Program-made: the position numbers and the translations under genes
Source: Ramlibacter sp.
GTDB lineage: Bacteria > Pseudomonadota > Gammaproteobacteria > Burkholderiales > Burkholderiaceae_C
Length of the DNA stretch: 64,000 bases
Assembly (NCBI GenBank): GCA_029237735.1
Contig: JAQZBU010000001.1
Coordinates: forward strand, 1 to 64,000
Reading direction: 5' to 3'
Shown: positions 15,972 to 24,928 of the stretch, one piece after another
Position numbering within the stretch: position 1 is the first letter of the stretch
Layout: every line of letters starts with the position of its first letter
The notes under the pieces: generated by a model
The model's input: the letters and a program-made list of their open reading frames with translations, nothing else
Database searches by the model: none
Told to the model about the DNA's origin: nothing

Positions 15972-16550
15972 ATGAGGGACGTAAATGAGGCTCCCCAGCA
16001 AGAAGCAGCCGCCTGGCTGCACGAAGACGGCTCGCGCTCGATCACGGCCGCTGAAAAGAAATCGATGCTGGAAAATCAGGGCGTGCCAGGGAAGCGCGTC
16101 GCCGCGCTATACAACATCCCGCTCGTGCGAGCCAAGGGCACGCCGCCGGCCGCGGCGCCCGACGTGGCACTGCCATCGACGCCTTTGCCAGTGGTGCGCC
16201 ACCCGCAGCTCGGCGAACTCTTCGACAGGTTCCAGCTCCACCAGTTCGCCGTGCGATACGCCGATCTGACCTGGGCGGCCGCGCAGAGCCCGGGGGGTGC
16301 GCGTGCGATCGTGTTCCAGCTAGGCGAAGGCCCTGAAGGCGTTCGAATTGAACTCGCGCGCCAAAAAGACGGAGCCGAGATGTGGGCGGTGCGCGACCGT
16401 GTCGGCAACTGCCTGCGCCTGGACGGCGACTGGGAGATCGAGCCGTCACCAAGCAGCAGGGACGGAGAGTTCCTGGGCCGCACTCGCTTCCCCGCGGTCG
16501 ACGGAGCGATCGCTGCGGCGGCCGCCGCAGTCGGGAGGACAGGCACATGA
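15972..16550 (+). CDS. hypothetical protein
   Basis: 192 aa from the ATG at 15972 (AAGGAAGGG upstream). The N-terminus (LHEDGSRSITAAEKKSMLEN...KRVAALYNIPLVRAKG) is helical; residues 90-175 look like a small beta-rich domain. No signal peptide or membrane segment. Not recognised. It reads towards the KfrA cluster and is followed by another small gene 82 bp on. Confidence 0.4.
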   Translation: MRDVNEAPQQEAAAWLHEDGSRSITAAEKKSMLENQGVPGKRVAALYNIPLVRAKGTPPAAAPDVALPSTPLPVVRHPQLGELFDRFQLHQFAVRYADLTWAAAQSPGGARAIVFQLGEGPEGVRIELARQKDGAEMWAVRDRVGNCLRLDGDWEIEPSPSSRDGEFLGRTRFPAVDGAIAAAAAAVGRTGT

Positions 16551-16632
16551 GGCTTCGCCGTTTGGCTTCCGACATCGCAACTATGCGCGAGCGGTACATT
16601 GCACCGTCAGCCCCGCCCTTCTCCAACACCCC

Positions 16633-16890
16633 ATGAAAAAGCCGCTGCACGTTCCTGCCGAAGCGCTTGAAGCTGTGACTCCGGTCGTGCTCGCTGCGCG
16701 CATCAAGAAATCCAGCAAGTACTACGGCCAGGGCGCCGCCGAACGGCCCGCCGACGATGGCTTCCCTGTGTTCATCAAAAGCGATCCGATGGGCTATGTG
16801 GTGCAGGGCGGCCCTGGTGGCCAGTACCGACTCGCCGACGTTGAGTTGTGGGCTTTGAGGGGGACGCAATGGATTCTGATCAAGGCATAG
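16633..16890 (+). CDS. hypothetical 85-aa protein
   Basis: Starts at the ATG at 16633. It has a helical start (PLHVPAEALEAVTPVVLAAR) and a beta-rich end (MGYVVQGGPGGQYRLADVELW). No motif recognised. It lies between the gene at 15972 and kfrA on the same strand with gaps of 82 and 123 bp. Confidence 0.4.
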   Translation: MKKPLHVPAEALEAVTPVVLAARIKKSSKYYGQGAAERPADDGFPVFIKSDPMGYVVQGGPGGQYRLADVELWALRGTQWILIKA

Positions 16891-17013
16891 CCGCGGTGCA
16901 GGAGGCATGTCGTCGCCAACCCGCTCCTTCCCCGCACAGTCCAAGTCGACCGCAGGCCTGTTAGGTCCCCGAACCAACGTGGCCCATCCCAACAACCCGC
17001 CCACTTCAAGACC

Positions 17014-18162
17014 ATGAGCGACTCTTCAATGCCGAACAGCGCCCCACCCGTCCAGCCGCCCTCGGACGGCGCGGCTCCCGCCCTCCCCGGCGAGATCGAC
17101 GACGACACCGCGGCGAACCCCATCGATCCGCGGCAGCAGCTAAAGCTTGAAGAAGAGGTCAAAACGTGGGCGCTCGAAAACCGCCATGTGTTCCCGAATC
17201 GGCGGGACTTCAACATCGCGATATGCGACAGGCTGGCTGCTCGCGGAATCGCCCCACTCGCCGGCGTGCTGCGCAGGCTGGGAGGCAGAGGAACATCGAC
17301 AAGCCAAGCCGAGGACGTGAGGCAGTGGTTCGCCGCTCTGGCGGCCCGCTTCAACCTTCCCCAAGCACAAATCCCGCTCGGCGCGCGGCGCCAGGCCAAC
17401 ACATTGTTCGAGCAGCTCTGGCTTGCAGCCAAGCATGAAATTGACCAAGGCGTTGCCGCTCCGCTGCGCGCCGAGCTGGCATCCGCTCAGGAGGCGCTGG
17501 CCGCCGCTTCCGATCGCTCGCAGCAGCTGGAAAAGGCCCTCGCCGCAGAACAGGAGCGTGCGGGCGGCCTGGCCAGCGAGCTCCAAGCATCACAGGAACT
17601 CGCCCGGGACGCAGCCGAGCGCGCCGCCGGCGAGTTACAGGCGCTACGCGCTACGCTGGAAACGACAAAGCGCGAACACGCCCAAGCAATCGACCAAGCC
17701 AATTCCGAGCGCGAGCGCCTGCGCGCTTCGCTCGACGCGGAAATCCGCCAACTGCACGATCGAAACGAACACCTGGTGCGCACGTCGGCCGACGAAAGAG
17801 CACGCCTTCTGCAGCAGGTCGACCAGGAGCGGCAGGCCGCGCGCGAGTGGCAAACCCGTCACGACGCGGTCCACAACAAGCGCGAGCAGCTGCAGGGGCG
17901 CGTCGAGGCCCTGCTGGAAAGCGAAACGCGCGCTGTCGCAGCCCGAGACAGCGCGCTCGAGCAGGTCGAGGCGCTGCAAGGCAGGATCACCGAGGCTCAA
18001 AGCGCGGAACGTGAGGCATTGGCAACCGCCGGCGAATGGCGCGAACGCGCGGCCGGGAGCGAGGGCCGCGTCACGCAGCTCCAATCACGTGTTCAGGAAT
18101 TGGAAAGGCAACTCGCTGCCGCGACCACGCCCAAAAAGGCGGACGTTAAGGGCAAGAAATAG
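17014..18162 (+). CDS. kfrA: KfrA-type plasmid DNA-binding protein
   Basis: 382 aa: a disordered Pro/Ala-rich start (1-40), an N-terminal helix-turn-helix domain (about 45-140: EEEVKTWALENRHVFPN, DRLAARGIAPLAGVLRRLGG, QWFAALAARF) and then a continuous Ala/Glu/Gln-rich coiled coil (150-370) with a Lys-rich tail. This is the architecture of KfrA, the DNA-binding, filament-forming protein of IncP/IncU and many environmental plasmids; it represses its own promoter and helps stable inheritance. It heads a cluster with a small membrane protein 27 bp downstream. KfrA supports the plasmid nature of this DNA. Confidence 0.85.
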   Translation: MSDSSMPNSAPPVQPPSDGAAPALPGEIDDDTAANPIDPRQQLKLEEEVKTWALENRHVFPNRRDFNIAICDRLAARGIAPLAGVLRRLGGRGTSTSQAEDVRQWFAALAARFNLPQAQIPLGARRQANTLFEQLWLAAKHEIDQGVAAPLRAELASAQEALAAASDRSQQLEKALAAEQERAGGLASELQASQELARDAAERAAGELQALRATLETTKREHAQAIDQANSERERLRASLDAEIRQLHDRNEHLVRTSADERARLLQQVDQERQAAREWQTRHDAVHNKREQLQGRVEALLESETRAVAARDSALEQVEALQGRITEAQSAEREALATAGEWRERAAGSEGRVTQLQSRVQELERQLAAATTPKKADVKGKK

Positions 18163-18189
18163 CGCCCCCCCATCCCACGCGAGATCTCC

Positions 18190-18396
18190 ATGGACATCTT
18201 TGAATCCCCATTCGCGCAGGCCACTCTGGTCACAGTCGGTCTGTTCGTCAGCTACTACGCTATGCGTTTTGGCTACAAGCTGGTGTTTTCAAGCGACAAC
18301 ACAAAAGAGCTTGCCTTCCTGCTCCTTGTTGAAGAATGGATCGGAGAGAACTTGCCCCTGGTGTGGCTGCTCACCATCGCTTTGTTGTTCTTGTGA
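18190..18396 (+). CDS. small membrane protein, copy 1
   Basis: 68 aa with two hydrophobic segments (about 10-26, TLVTVGLFVSYYAMRFG, and 53-68, LPLVWLLTIALLFL) joined by a short polar loop. The N-terminal half is nearly identical in protein and clearly similar in DNA to the gene at 19281-19508 (MDIF.SPFA.ATLVTV.LF.SY). It follows kfrA by 27 bp. Function unknown. Confidence 0.55.
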   Translation: MDIFESPFAQATLVTVGLFVSYYAMRFGYKLVFSSDNTKELAFLLLVEEWIGENLPLVWLLTIALLFL

Positions 18397-18427
18397 CAGT
18401 TCCCATTACTACATCATTCATCCTCAG

Positions 18428-19201
18428 ATGAGCTTCGGTCCTCTACTCCGCAACCAGCACTCCTCAACCCCGAGCGTTGTTCTTTTGGAGGTGAGAGATC
18501 GCAACGAGCCGGCGACCAGTGACCCCATTGCCTGGGTCCTGGTCTCGCGCCATGAAGCCGTAAAAATGCATCCCGCCGATGGACGCGTCCTCGAAGCCAG
18601 CATCACTTTGAGCTACGAGCGTCTCGGCGCCGCTCGCGGGCTAAAGGCAGGATTCTTTGGAGGCAGCTTTAGCGCGTTCGGTCGCGAGCCCATGGTCTCT
18701 CTCTCGTCGAGCTCGCCCGGCACGCCTGGCGCGATCTTCCTCGACTTGGACGGGCTCCGCGGCCAGCGCATCGGAAGGTACCTGTTCGACCAGGTCGTTG
18801 CCTGGGCGAAGCGGTGGCCCGAAGCGCAAGTCGCCCAGATCCGACTTCGGGCTGACGACGCTTCCGACGAGAACAACGGTCCTCGCCGCAACAGGCTCTA
18901 CGAGGCGTGCAACATCGAATTTGACTATGAGGGCGACGGGCTCAAACGTGCCGGTCGCTCCCGCCCCATGCGGGCAGAAGCGCTGCGGACGGTCAACACT
19001 TGGAGGGTGAACATTTCGGAGCGGCCGGCGATGGACTGGTTCAACAAGTTGGTCGACGAGCGATTCGCTCTTCAAGCTGACACCGCTAGGCTGCGGCAAG
19101 CGCTGAAGGAGCGCAACGCCGAGGTCCGGGACGCGGAGCAGCGCCCGGTTCGCTGGGCGCTGGTGCAGTTGTGGCGCCAGGTCGCTTGGCGACTTTCGTA
19201 A
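18428..19201 (+). CDS. GNAT-like acetyltransferase-fold protein
   Basis: 257 aa from the ATG at 18428. Residues about 115-170 carry the acetyl-CoA loop and following helix (GLRGQRIGRYLFDQVVAWA) and the 'N..L Y' segment (NRLYEACNIEFDYEG) of the GNAT fold. The last 45 residues form a predicted coiled coil (LQADTARLRQALKERNAEV) and a basic end. The substrate is unknown. It lies between the two paralogous small membrane proteins and may have been brought in together with one of them by the local duplication. Confidence 0.6.
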   Translation: MSFGPLLRNQHSSTPSVVLLEVRDRNEPATSDPIAWVLVSRHEAVKMHPADGRVLEASITLSYERLGAARGLKAGFFGGSFSAFGREPMVSLSSSSPGTPGAIFLDLDGLRGQRIGRYLFDQVVAWAKRWPEAQVAQIRLRADDASDENNGPRRNRLYEACNIEFDYEGDGLKRAGRSRPMRAEALRTVNTWRVNISERPAMDWFNKLVDERFALQADTARLRQALKERNAEVRDAEQRPVRWALVQLWRQVAWRLS

Positions 19202-19221
19202 GCAAGGCCGGCCGCGCGGGC

Positions 19222-19257
19222 TTGTCTTTTTACGTTTTGCCGTTTATGCTTAAACGG
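19222..19257 (+). promoter_or_regulatory. promoter with operator hairpin for the 19281 gene set
   Basis: A sigma-70-like pair, TTGTCT (19222-19227) and TATGCT (19245-19250), is spaced by 17 bp. A perfect inverted repeat CCGTTTA (19240-19246)/TAAACGG (19251-19257) overlaps the -10 box, the usual place for a repressor site. KfrA or another plasmid regulator could bind here. Confidence 0.5.
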
Positions 19258-19280
19258 AACTCATAGCAGACCAACTCCAC

Positions 19281-19508
19281 TTGGACATTTTTGATTCACC
19301 ATTTGCTCGGGCCACTTTGGTCACGGTCGCTCTGTTCATCAGCTACCACGTGATTCGGTTTGGCTACAAGCTCACGTTTTCCACCGACAACAAGAAGGAG
19401 GCGGCGATCTTCGACTCCGTTGATAGTTGGCTCAAGAAGCCGCTGAACTTGCTGCTGCTGGTGCTGACGTGGCTGCTCGCCCTCGTCGCAGTGCAATGGC
19501 TTTGGTAA
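19281..19508 (+). CDS. small membrane protein, copy 2 (TTG start)
   Basis: 75 aa, starting with TTG where the paralogue at 18190 has ATG. Two membrane segments (about 9-26 and 57-75, LLLLVLTWLLALVAVQWLW). About three-quarters of the bases match over the first 110 nt of copy 1, so the two arose by duplication, while the second halves differ. It follows its own promoter/operator. Function unknown. Confidence 0.55.
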   Translation: MDIFDSPFARATLVTVALFISYHVIRFGYKLTFSTDNKKEAAIFDSVDSWLKKPLNLLLLVLTWLLALVAVQWLW

Positions 19509-19522
19509 ATGACCTTTCCACT

Positions 19523-19975
19523 ATGAACCGCAACTACGACCAAACAATCGGCACGCCGCTGCAATCCGCCCCGGCCGATGCCATCGTAGACGCGCTTGTG
19601 GATGCCCTCGATGTGCCTGCTTGGAGCACGTACCGAGCCCTTGCGTCCAGATTGGTGAACGCGGCCATTCCGCTGGCGGTCAGTATGCGCGATGCAGGGA
19701 TCCTTTCGCTGGATGAGCCTACCCTAGCGGTGCTTCTGCAGGTTGATCGACTGGAGCTGCTTGCGTGGTGCGGCGAGTCGCTTTGGCCGCACGCCCAGCA
19801 CCTTCAAGATCCACTGCGCCAGTATTTGTTGCTGCTCCCTGGGTACCAACGGTCACGCTTCTTCCCGCACGGCCAGCTCCCTGTCACCATCGAAAAACAC
19901 GAATACGCTCGGAGTATTGTTATGGCGGCCGTGCACCAGATCGCCCGCAACGCATGTTCGACGCCGAGCATCTAA
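19523..19975 (+). CDS. hypothetical protein
   Basis: About 150 aa from the ATG at 19523; an ATG at 19496 inside the upstream membrane gene is an alternative start. Almost entirely helical (APADAIVDALVDALDVPAWS, LAVLLQVDRLELLAWCG). No signal peptide, membrane segment or motif. It overlaps the next gene by 22 nt in another frame, which suggests coupling. Not recognised. Confidence 0.45.
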   Translation: MNRNYDQTIGTPLQSAPADAIVDALVDALDVPAWSTYRALASRLVNAAIPLAVSMRDAGILSLDEPTLAVLLQVDRLELLAWCGESLWPHAQHLQDPLRQYLLLLPGYQRSRFFPHGQLPVTIEKHEYARSIVMAAVHQIARNACSTPSI

Positions 19976-20688
19976 AGGCTCCCCAGAACCGATTCATGCC
20001 CGTCGACATCATCCATTCGGCTACCCGAAACACTAACGAGTGGCTCGCCCGCGAAGACGCCCGCTTGCTCGACTGCACTGTGGGGCTGCAATATCTCAGT
20101 GCACAGGATTTGGGTGACGAGATGTCGCGGGATCCACTCTTGGTGCTGCGCCGGATTCTCGAATCGGAAATCCCAGCGATGGTCGGGTTCGATGTGCCGC
20201 CGGGATCGGAGGAAGAGGCCGAATTCCTTGGCCTGGGGCTGTCTGGTGCACCACTGCCCCTCATCCTTCGCTGGTGCACTGCCACCGCCGACCAGGATGA
20301 TCGTCCCGAATGGGACGAGCTCGCGATGTACATGACAGAAGATCTGCGATCGACCACCGAGCTCGTGCGCCAGACGGGGCTGTGGCTCACGAGCGCCGGC
20401 CAGGTCGATTCGCTCAAGTTCCTCGCCGCGCAACCAGTAGACCTCGTGCGAGCGGCCGTTCAGAAGGTTCTCGATCACGTGGACGTGCCGACCCCGTGGG
20501 TCATCGAAAACGAACTGCGCGGGAACGGCCGTTCCGAACCGCCGGTCGACTGGCACGCGGTCTGCGCAACCGCCGCCCGGCGGCGCGGCCGCATTCGGTA
20601 CGGTGGGAAAAAGCGGCGACCCGCTGGGAAGCGGCGATCCGCGGAGACTCTGCCACGGGCGCGCCGCCGGTCCAACGCTCGTCGCTGA
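19954..20688 (+). CDS. hypothetical protein with basic tail
   Basis: 244 aa if started at the ATG at 19954 (or 230 aa from 19996, MPVDIIHSATRNTNEWL, which looks like a natural N-terminus). Helical, with DARLLDCTVGLQYLSAQDLGD and a helix-rich middle; the last 35 residues are strongly Arg/Lys-rich (KKRRPAGKRRSAETLPRARR), fitting nucleic-acid contact or a shifted 3' end. It forms a pair with the upstream gene. Not recognised. Confidence 0.45.
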   Translation: MFDAEHLKAPQNRFMPVDIIHSATRNTNEWLAREDARLLDCTVGLQYLSAQDLGDEMSRDPLLVLRRILESEIPAMVGFDVPPGSEEEAEFLGLGLSGAPLPLILRWCTATADQDDRPEWDELAMYMTEDLRSTTELVRQTGLWLTSAGQVDSLKFLAAQPVDLVRAAVQKVLDHVDVPTPWVIENELRGNGRSEPPVDWHAVCATAARRRGRIRYGGKKRRPAGKRRSAETLPRARRRSNARR

Positions 20689-22463
20689 CCGAGCCCCCGC
20701 TTCACGAAGGGCCTGCGTGCAGTTCCTGGCGAAGCAGCCTGGTGAGCATAATGATGAGCATGGAGAGGCCTTTTGTGGCCTAGCAGGAATGACGCCACAA
20801 GAATTCATTGCGAAGTGGGGACCCGGCGGACCTTCGTACGGCCTGAACGAGCGGCAGGGCGCCCAGCCGCACTTCATCGATTTGTGCGTCGTTCTTGGCG
20901 TGCCACCACCCGGCACGTCCGACGACTACGTGTTCGAGCAGGACACGTTTCTTCTTGGCCAGGCACGCGGCTTCGCCGATGTTTTCAAGCGCAACCACTT
21001 TGCCTGGGAGAACAAGGCGCCCGGAAAAAACCTCGACGTGGCGCTCAAGCAGCTTCTCGGCTACAGCCTGGCCCTCGGCAATCCACCCCTCCTCGTGGTG
21101 TGCGATCGACTGACAATCCGCATCCACACCCAGTTCAACGGACACCCCAGCGAAACTCACACGGTTCGGCTGGACCAGCTTGATCAGCCGGAGATGCAAG
21201 GGCTACTTCGCGCGCTGTGGCTGGATCCAGAGCGGTTTCGACCAAAGAGCACGACGCGAGACATCACGGAGGCAGCCGCACGCAGCTTTGCGACGCTGGC
21301 TGAACAGCTTCGCAAACGCGGCAACGACGCCGAGGAAGTGGCTCATTTTTTGACGCAGTGTCTGTTCTGCTTCTTTGCAGAAGACGTTGGGCTGCTTCCT
21401 GGCCGCATGTTCGAACGACTCGTAAATAACAGGAAATTGACCAGCGATGTGCTCACGAAGGGGTTGGGCGAGCTATTCAGAATCATGCGTGACGGCGGCC
21501 TATATGGTCCAGACGAGATTCCTTGGTTCAACGGCGGGCTATTTGCCAAGGTGAAGGTGCCGCCACTGCAGGTCCTCGATGTGACGGAGCTGCGCAATGC
21601 TGCAGGCCTGAACTGGAGCGCGATCGACGTCTCGATATTCGGAACCTTGTTCGAGCGGGGACTTGATCCGGCCAAACGTGCCCAGCTCGGCGCGCACTAC
21701 ACAGACCCGGGCACCATCCTCCGGCTTGTAGAGCCCGTAGTCGTTCGACCCATAACCCAGCGGTGGGAGCAGGAGCGAGAAGCAATTGCCGCGCGTCTCC
21801 GCAAACGAGACGAGCTGCGGGAGAAGGCCGAAACCATCCCTGACAAGGTCGCCTACGGCAGGATCCGGACGAGCGCGAACAGCGAGGAGCGAAAGGCGAA
21901 AGAATCGTTCATCCTGTTCTTGGAATCACTCGCCGCATACAAGATTCTGGACCCGGCATGCGGGAGCGGAAACTTCCTGTTCCTCAGCCTGAAAGTTCTC
22001 AAGGATCTGGAGCACCGCTGCCATCTCGAAGCAGCAGCCATGGGCCTGGACCGCCCGCAGGACCTGGTGTCCGGACCGCATAACGTACTGGGTATCGAAA
22101 TCAATGAGTACGCCGCGGAACTGGCCCGAGTGACGGTGTGGATTGGTGAACTGCAGTGGCGGCTCGCTCACGGCTACGACTTCAAGACCAACCCAGTGTT
22201 GGAGCCTCTCGACAATATCGAATGCCGGGACGCGCTGCTTTCACCGGCCGACACGCCAAGTGGCTACCAGGAGGCTGACTGGCCGATCGCCAACGTCGTC
22301 GTTGGCAACCCGCCATTCCTTGGTGACAAGAAGATGCGCAAAGAACTGCGACCCGTACACCGATGCGTTGCGGCAGGTGTACAAAGGACGCGTTCCGGGT
22401 GGCGCGGATCTCGTGACCTACTGGTTCGAGAAGTCGCGCGCGCAGATTGAGCAGCACGGCCTA

Positions 22464-23627
22464 GTGTAGTGTTTGAGTCTTGAGGGAACTTAATTGAACA
22501 GCTTGTCTCCAATGCTCTACTACGGTTTGTATTGGAGCGAGCAAGTGCGAGTTGCCCCGACGATTGAGTTGACGACAGAACAGGAGAGCGAGCTGACGCG
22601 GTTGGTGCGCTCCAAGCGCACCAGCGTCAGGCTGGCGCAGCGCGCGCACATCGTGCTGCTGGCCGCGCTGGGCATGCAGAACAAGGAGATCGGCGAGCAG
22701 TTGGGCATCGGGCGCGTGCAGGTCGCGCGCTGGCGCGAGCGCTATTTGCAAGCCGGGCTGGAAGGCATCGAGCGCGACTTGCCGCGTGGCGCACCGCCGG
22801 TGAAGGTGGACGTGGCCAAGCTGGTGGAGCTGACCACGCAAACTACACCCGAGGCTGCTACGCACTGGAGCACACGCAAGATGGGCGAGGTTCTGGGCGT
22901 CAGCGCCAGCACTGTCATGCGGCATTGGCAGGCGCACGGCCTGAAGCCTCACATCGTGCGCGGCTTCAAGGTTTCGCGCGACCCGAAGTTCGTTCAGAAG
23001 CTCGAGGACATCGTGGGGCTGTACATGTCCCCACCCGAGCATGCCTTGGTGTTGTGCTGCGACGAGAAGAGCCAAGTGCAGGCGCTGGACCGCACGCAGC
23101 CGGGCCTGCCGATGAAGAAGGGGCGCGCGGCCACCATGACACACGACTACAAGCGCAATGGCACCACCACGCTGTTCGCCGCGCTTAACGTGCTGGACGG
23201 CCAGGTCATCGGGCAGTGCCAACAGCACCACACACACGTCGAGTGGCTGAAGTTCCTGCGCCAGATCGACCGCGAAACGCCCAAGGACAAGACGCTGCAT
23301 CTGATCGCCGACAACTACGCCACGCACAAGCATCCCGTCGTACAGCAATGGCTTGCAAAGCACCCGCGATTTCACATGCACTTCACGCCGACCTCGGCGT
23401 CGTGGCTGAACATGGTGGAGCGCTTCTTCCGCGATCTGACCACCGAGCGGCTGCGCCGCGGCGTGTTCACCAGCGTGCCTGACCTGATCGCTGCCATCGA
23501 AGGGTACGTCGCTCATCACAACACCGATCCCAAACCGTTCATCTGGACCAAGAGCGCGCGCGACATCCTGCAAAAGGTGATTCGCGCCAACAATCGCTTA
23601 AGTTCCAAACAGAACGCAACACTACAC
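22464..23627 (+). mobile_element. IS630-family insertion sequence
   Basis: A 1164-bp element bounded by imperfect terminal inverted repeats (left GTGTAGTGTT...GGAACTTAA, right the complement) and flanked on both sides by TA (22462-22463 and 23628-23629), the IS630 target duplication. It contains one transposase gene. It sits inside the MmeI-like gene; joining the flanks at a single TA gives an uninterrupted reading frame. Confidence 0.85.
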
Positions 23628-23630
23628 TAG
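22545..23630 (+). CDS. tnp: IS630-family transposase
   Basis: 361 aa from the GTG at 22545 (GGAG upstream, and VRVAPTIELTTEQ is the usual start of this subgroup); a TTG at 22494 keeps the frame open earlier. N-terminal helix-turn-helix of the homeodomain-like type (NKEIGEQLGIGRVQVARWRERY, about 45-65), a second winged domain, and the DDE RNase H-like domain: VLCCDEKSQ (first Asp), LIADNYATHK (second Asp) and SASWLNMVERFF (Glu). The stop TAG is completed by the TA target repeat plus one base of flanking DNA. It appears intact and potentially active. Confidence 0.9.
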   Translation: MRVAPTIELTTEQESELTRLVRSKRTSVRLAQRAHIVLLAALGMQNKEIGEQLGIGRVQVARWRERYLQAGLEGIERDLPRGAPPVKVDVAKLVELTTQTTPEAATHWSTRKMGEVLGVSASTVMRHWQAHGLKPHIVRGFKVSRDPKFVQKLEDIVGLYMSPPEHALVLCCDEKSQVQALDRTQPGLPMKKGRAATMTHDYKRNGTTTLFAALNVLDGQVIGQCQQHHTHVEWLKFLRQIDRETPKDKTLHLIADNYATHKHPVVQQWLAKHPRFHMHFTPTSASWLNMVERFFRDLTTERLRRGVFTSVPDLIAAIEGYVAHHNTDPKPFIWTKSARDILQKVIRANNRLSSKQNATLH

Positions 23631-24928
23631 GTGCCGCGGGACTGGTCGCGACGAACTCAATCAGGCAGGGAGCCAACCGGCGCGTGCTTGAACGCGTGGT
23701 CGCGACGTCGCGGATTTTCGAAGCCTGGCGCGACGAGCCTTGGGTAAACGAAGGCGCTGCCGTGAGGGTGTCGCTTGTGTGCCAGGGCCATCCCGCCGGC
23801 CCAGCTCGCCTGAACGGCGTTGAGGTGCAGCAGATCAATGCAGATCTCACCGATGGTTCAGGTGGACTCGACTTCACGACTGCGCTTCCGCTCCCCGAGA
23901 ACGAAAATGCTTCGTTTTTTGGTATGTCACTCGCAGGCGCATTCGCTATCGACGGCAAGACGGCCCGTCGGTTCCTGGCTGAGAGCGGCAACCCAAATGG
24001 ACGGCCGAACTCCGACGTCGTTCGCCCGATCTGGAATGGCTATGACTTAACCAAGCGCCAGCGGGACCGCTGGGTTATCGATTTCGGTATGCTCGATGAG
24101 GAGGACGCGGCTCAGTACCATGCCCCGTTCGAGCATGTAAAGGCGGCGGTGAAACCCAAGCGCGCCGCGAATAGGGAAGCCGTCCGTGTTTCTAAGTGGT
24201 GGCGTCACGGTCGGCCGCGGCCGGAGCTACGCGCTGCCATTGCACCCCTCTCGCGTTTCATCGTGACGGTGGAGACGTCAAAACATCGCTTCTTCGCGTG
24301 GTGCCCGAAGTCGGTAGCACCGGAACACAAGTTGGTCTGCATTCCCCGTGATGACGATGTCACGTTTGGTATCCTGTCCTCACGGATCCACGTGTGCTGG
24401 GTTCTTGGCGTTGGAAGCGCTTTAGTGGATCGGCCTGTGTACACCACGGGCATCGTCTTGAACCCCTTCCCGTTCCCCGCCGGCCTCACCCTTTCGACGG
24501 CTCCGTCTGAGTTCGCGAATCCGTATGCGGATGAAATCCGCCAGGCTGCAGTGGAACTGAACGATCTGCGTCAAGCCTGGCTCAATCCGCCGGATTGGGT
24601 GGATGTCATACCGGAGCCTGTGCAGCCAAGTCCTCCAGCAGAGCCCTACCCGCCGCGTTTGGTCCCCAAAGCAGGTCGCGAAAAAGCCCTGGCCATTCGG
24701 ACGTACACCAAGCTCTACAACGAACGGCCCGACTGGCTCCGAAATGCTCATGCAAAGTTGGATGAGGCTGTCGCACTCGCATACGGGTGGTCCGACTACT
24801 CCACCGCGATGCCCGACGAAGTCATTCGCAGCAGACTATTGGATTTGAACCGGGCGAGGCGGGGGACCGTTCCTTCTAGCTCCGTTTGAACCGGAGTCGC
24901 TCCGAAACGTGAGAGGAGGAAACTTCCG

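Larger units (their letters stand above)
20789..24889 (+). pseudogene. MmeI-like restriction-modification enzyme, frameshifted and IS-disrupted
   Basis: The N-terminal part reads TPQEFIAKWGP...HFIDLC then ADVFKRNHFAWENK, the HSDR-like D...ExK nuclease opening of MmeI/type IIL enzymes. A methyltransferase core follows, with DPACGSGNF (motif I, about residue 386) and VGNPPFLG (motif IV, about 505), and a target-recognition and C-terminal part from 23630 to 24889 (VATNSIRQGANRRVLERV...KLYNERPDWLRNAH). Two lesions are visible. A single-base loss near 22350 shifts the frame after KKMRKEL; the correct continuation, DPYTDALRQVYKGRVPGGAD, is in another frame. An IS630 element splits the gene at 22464-23627. 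Removing the element with one TA restores reading across the site, so the frameshift is a separate event. Confidence 0.8.

Noticed and set aside
17423-18427. Upstream extension of the GNAT-like gene through the kfrA region
   Set aside because: The added 335 residues are a Ser/Arg/Pro-rich out-of-frame reading of kfrA; the natural start is the ATG at 18428.
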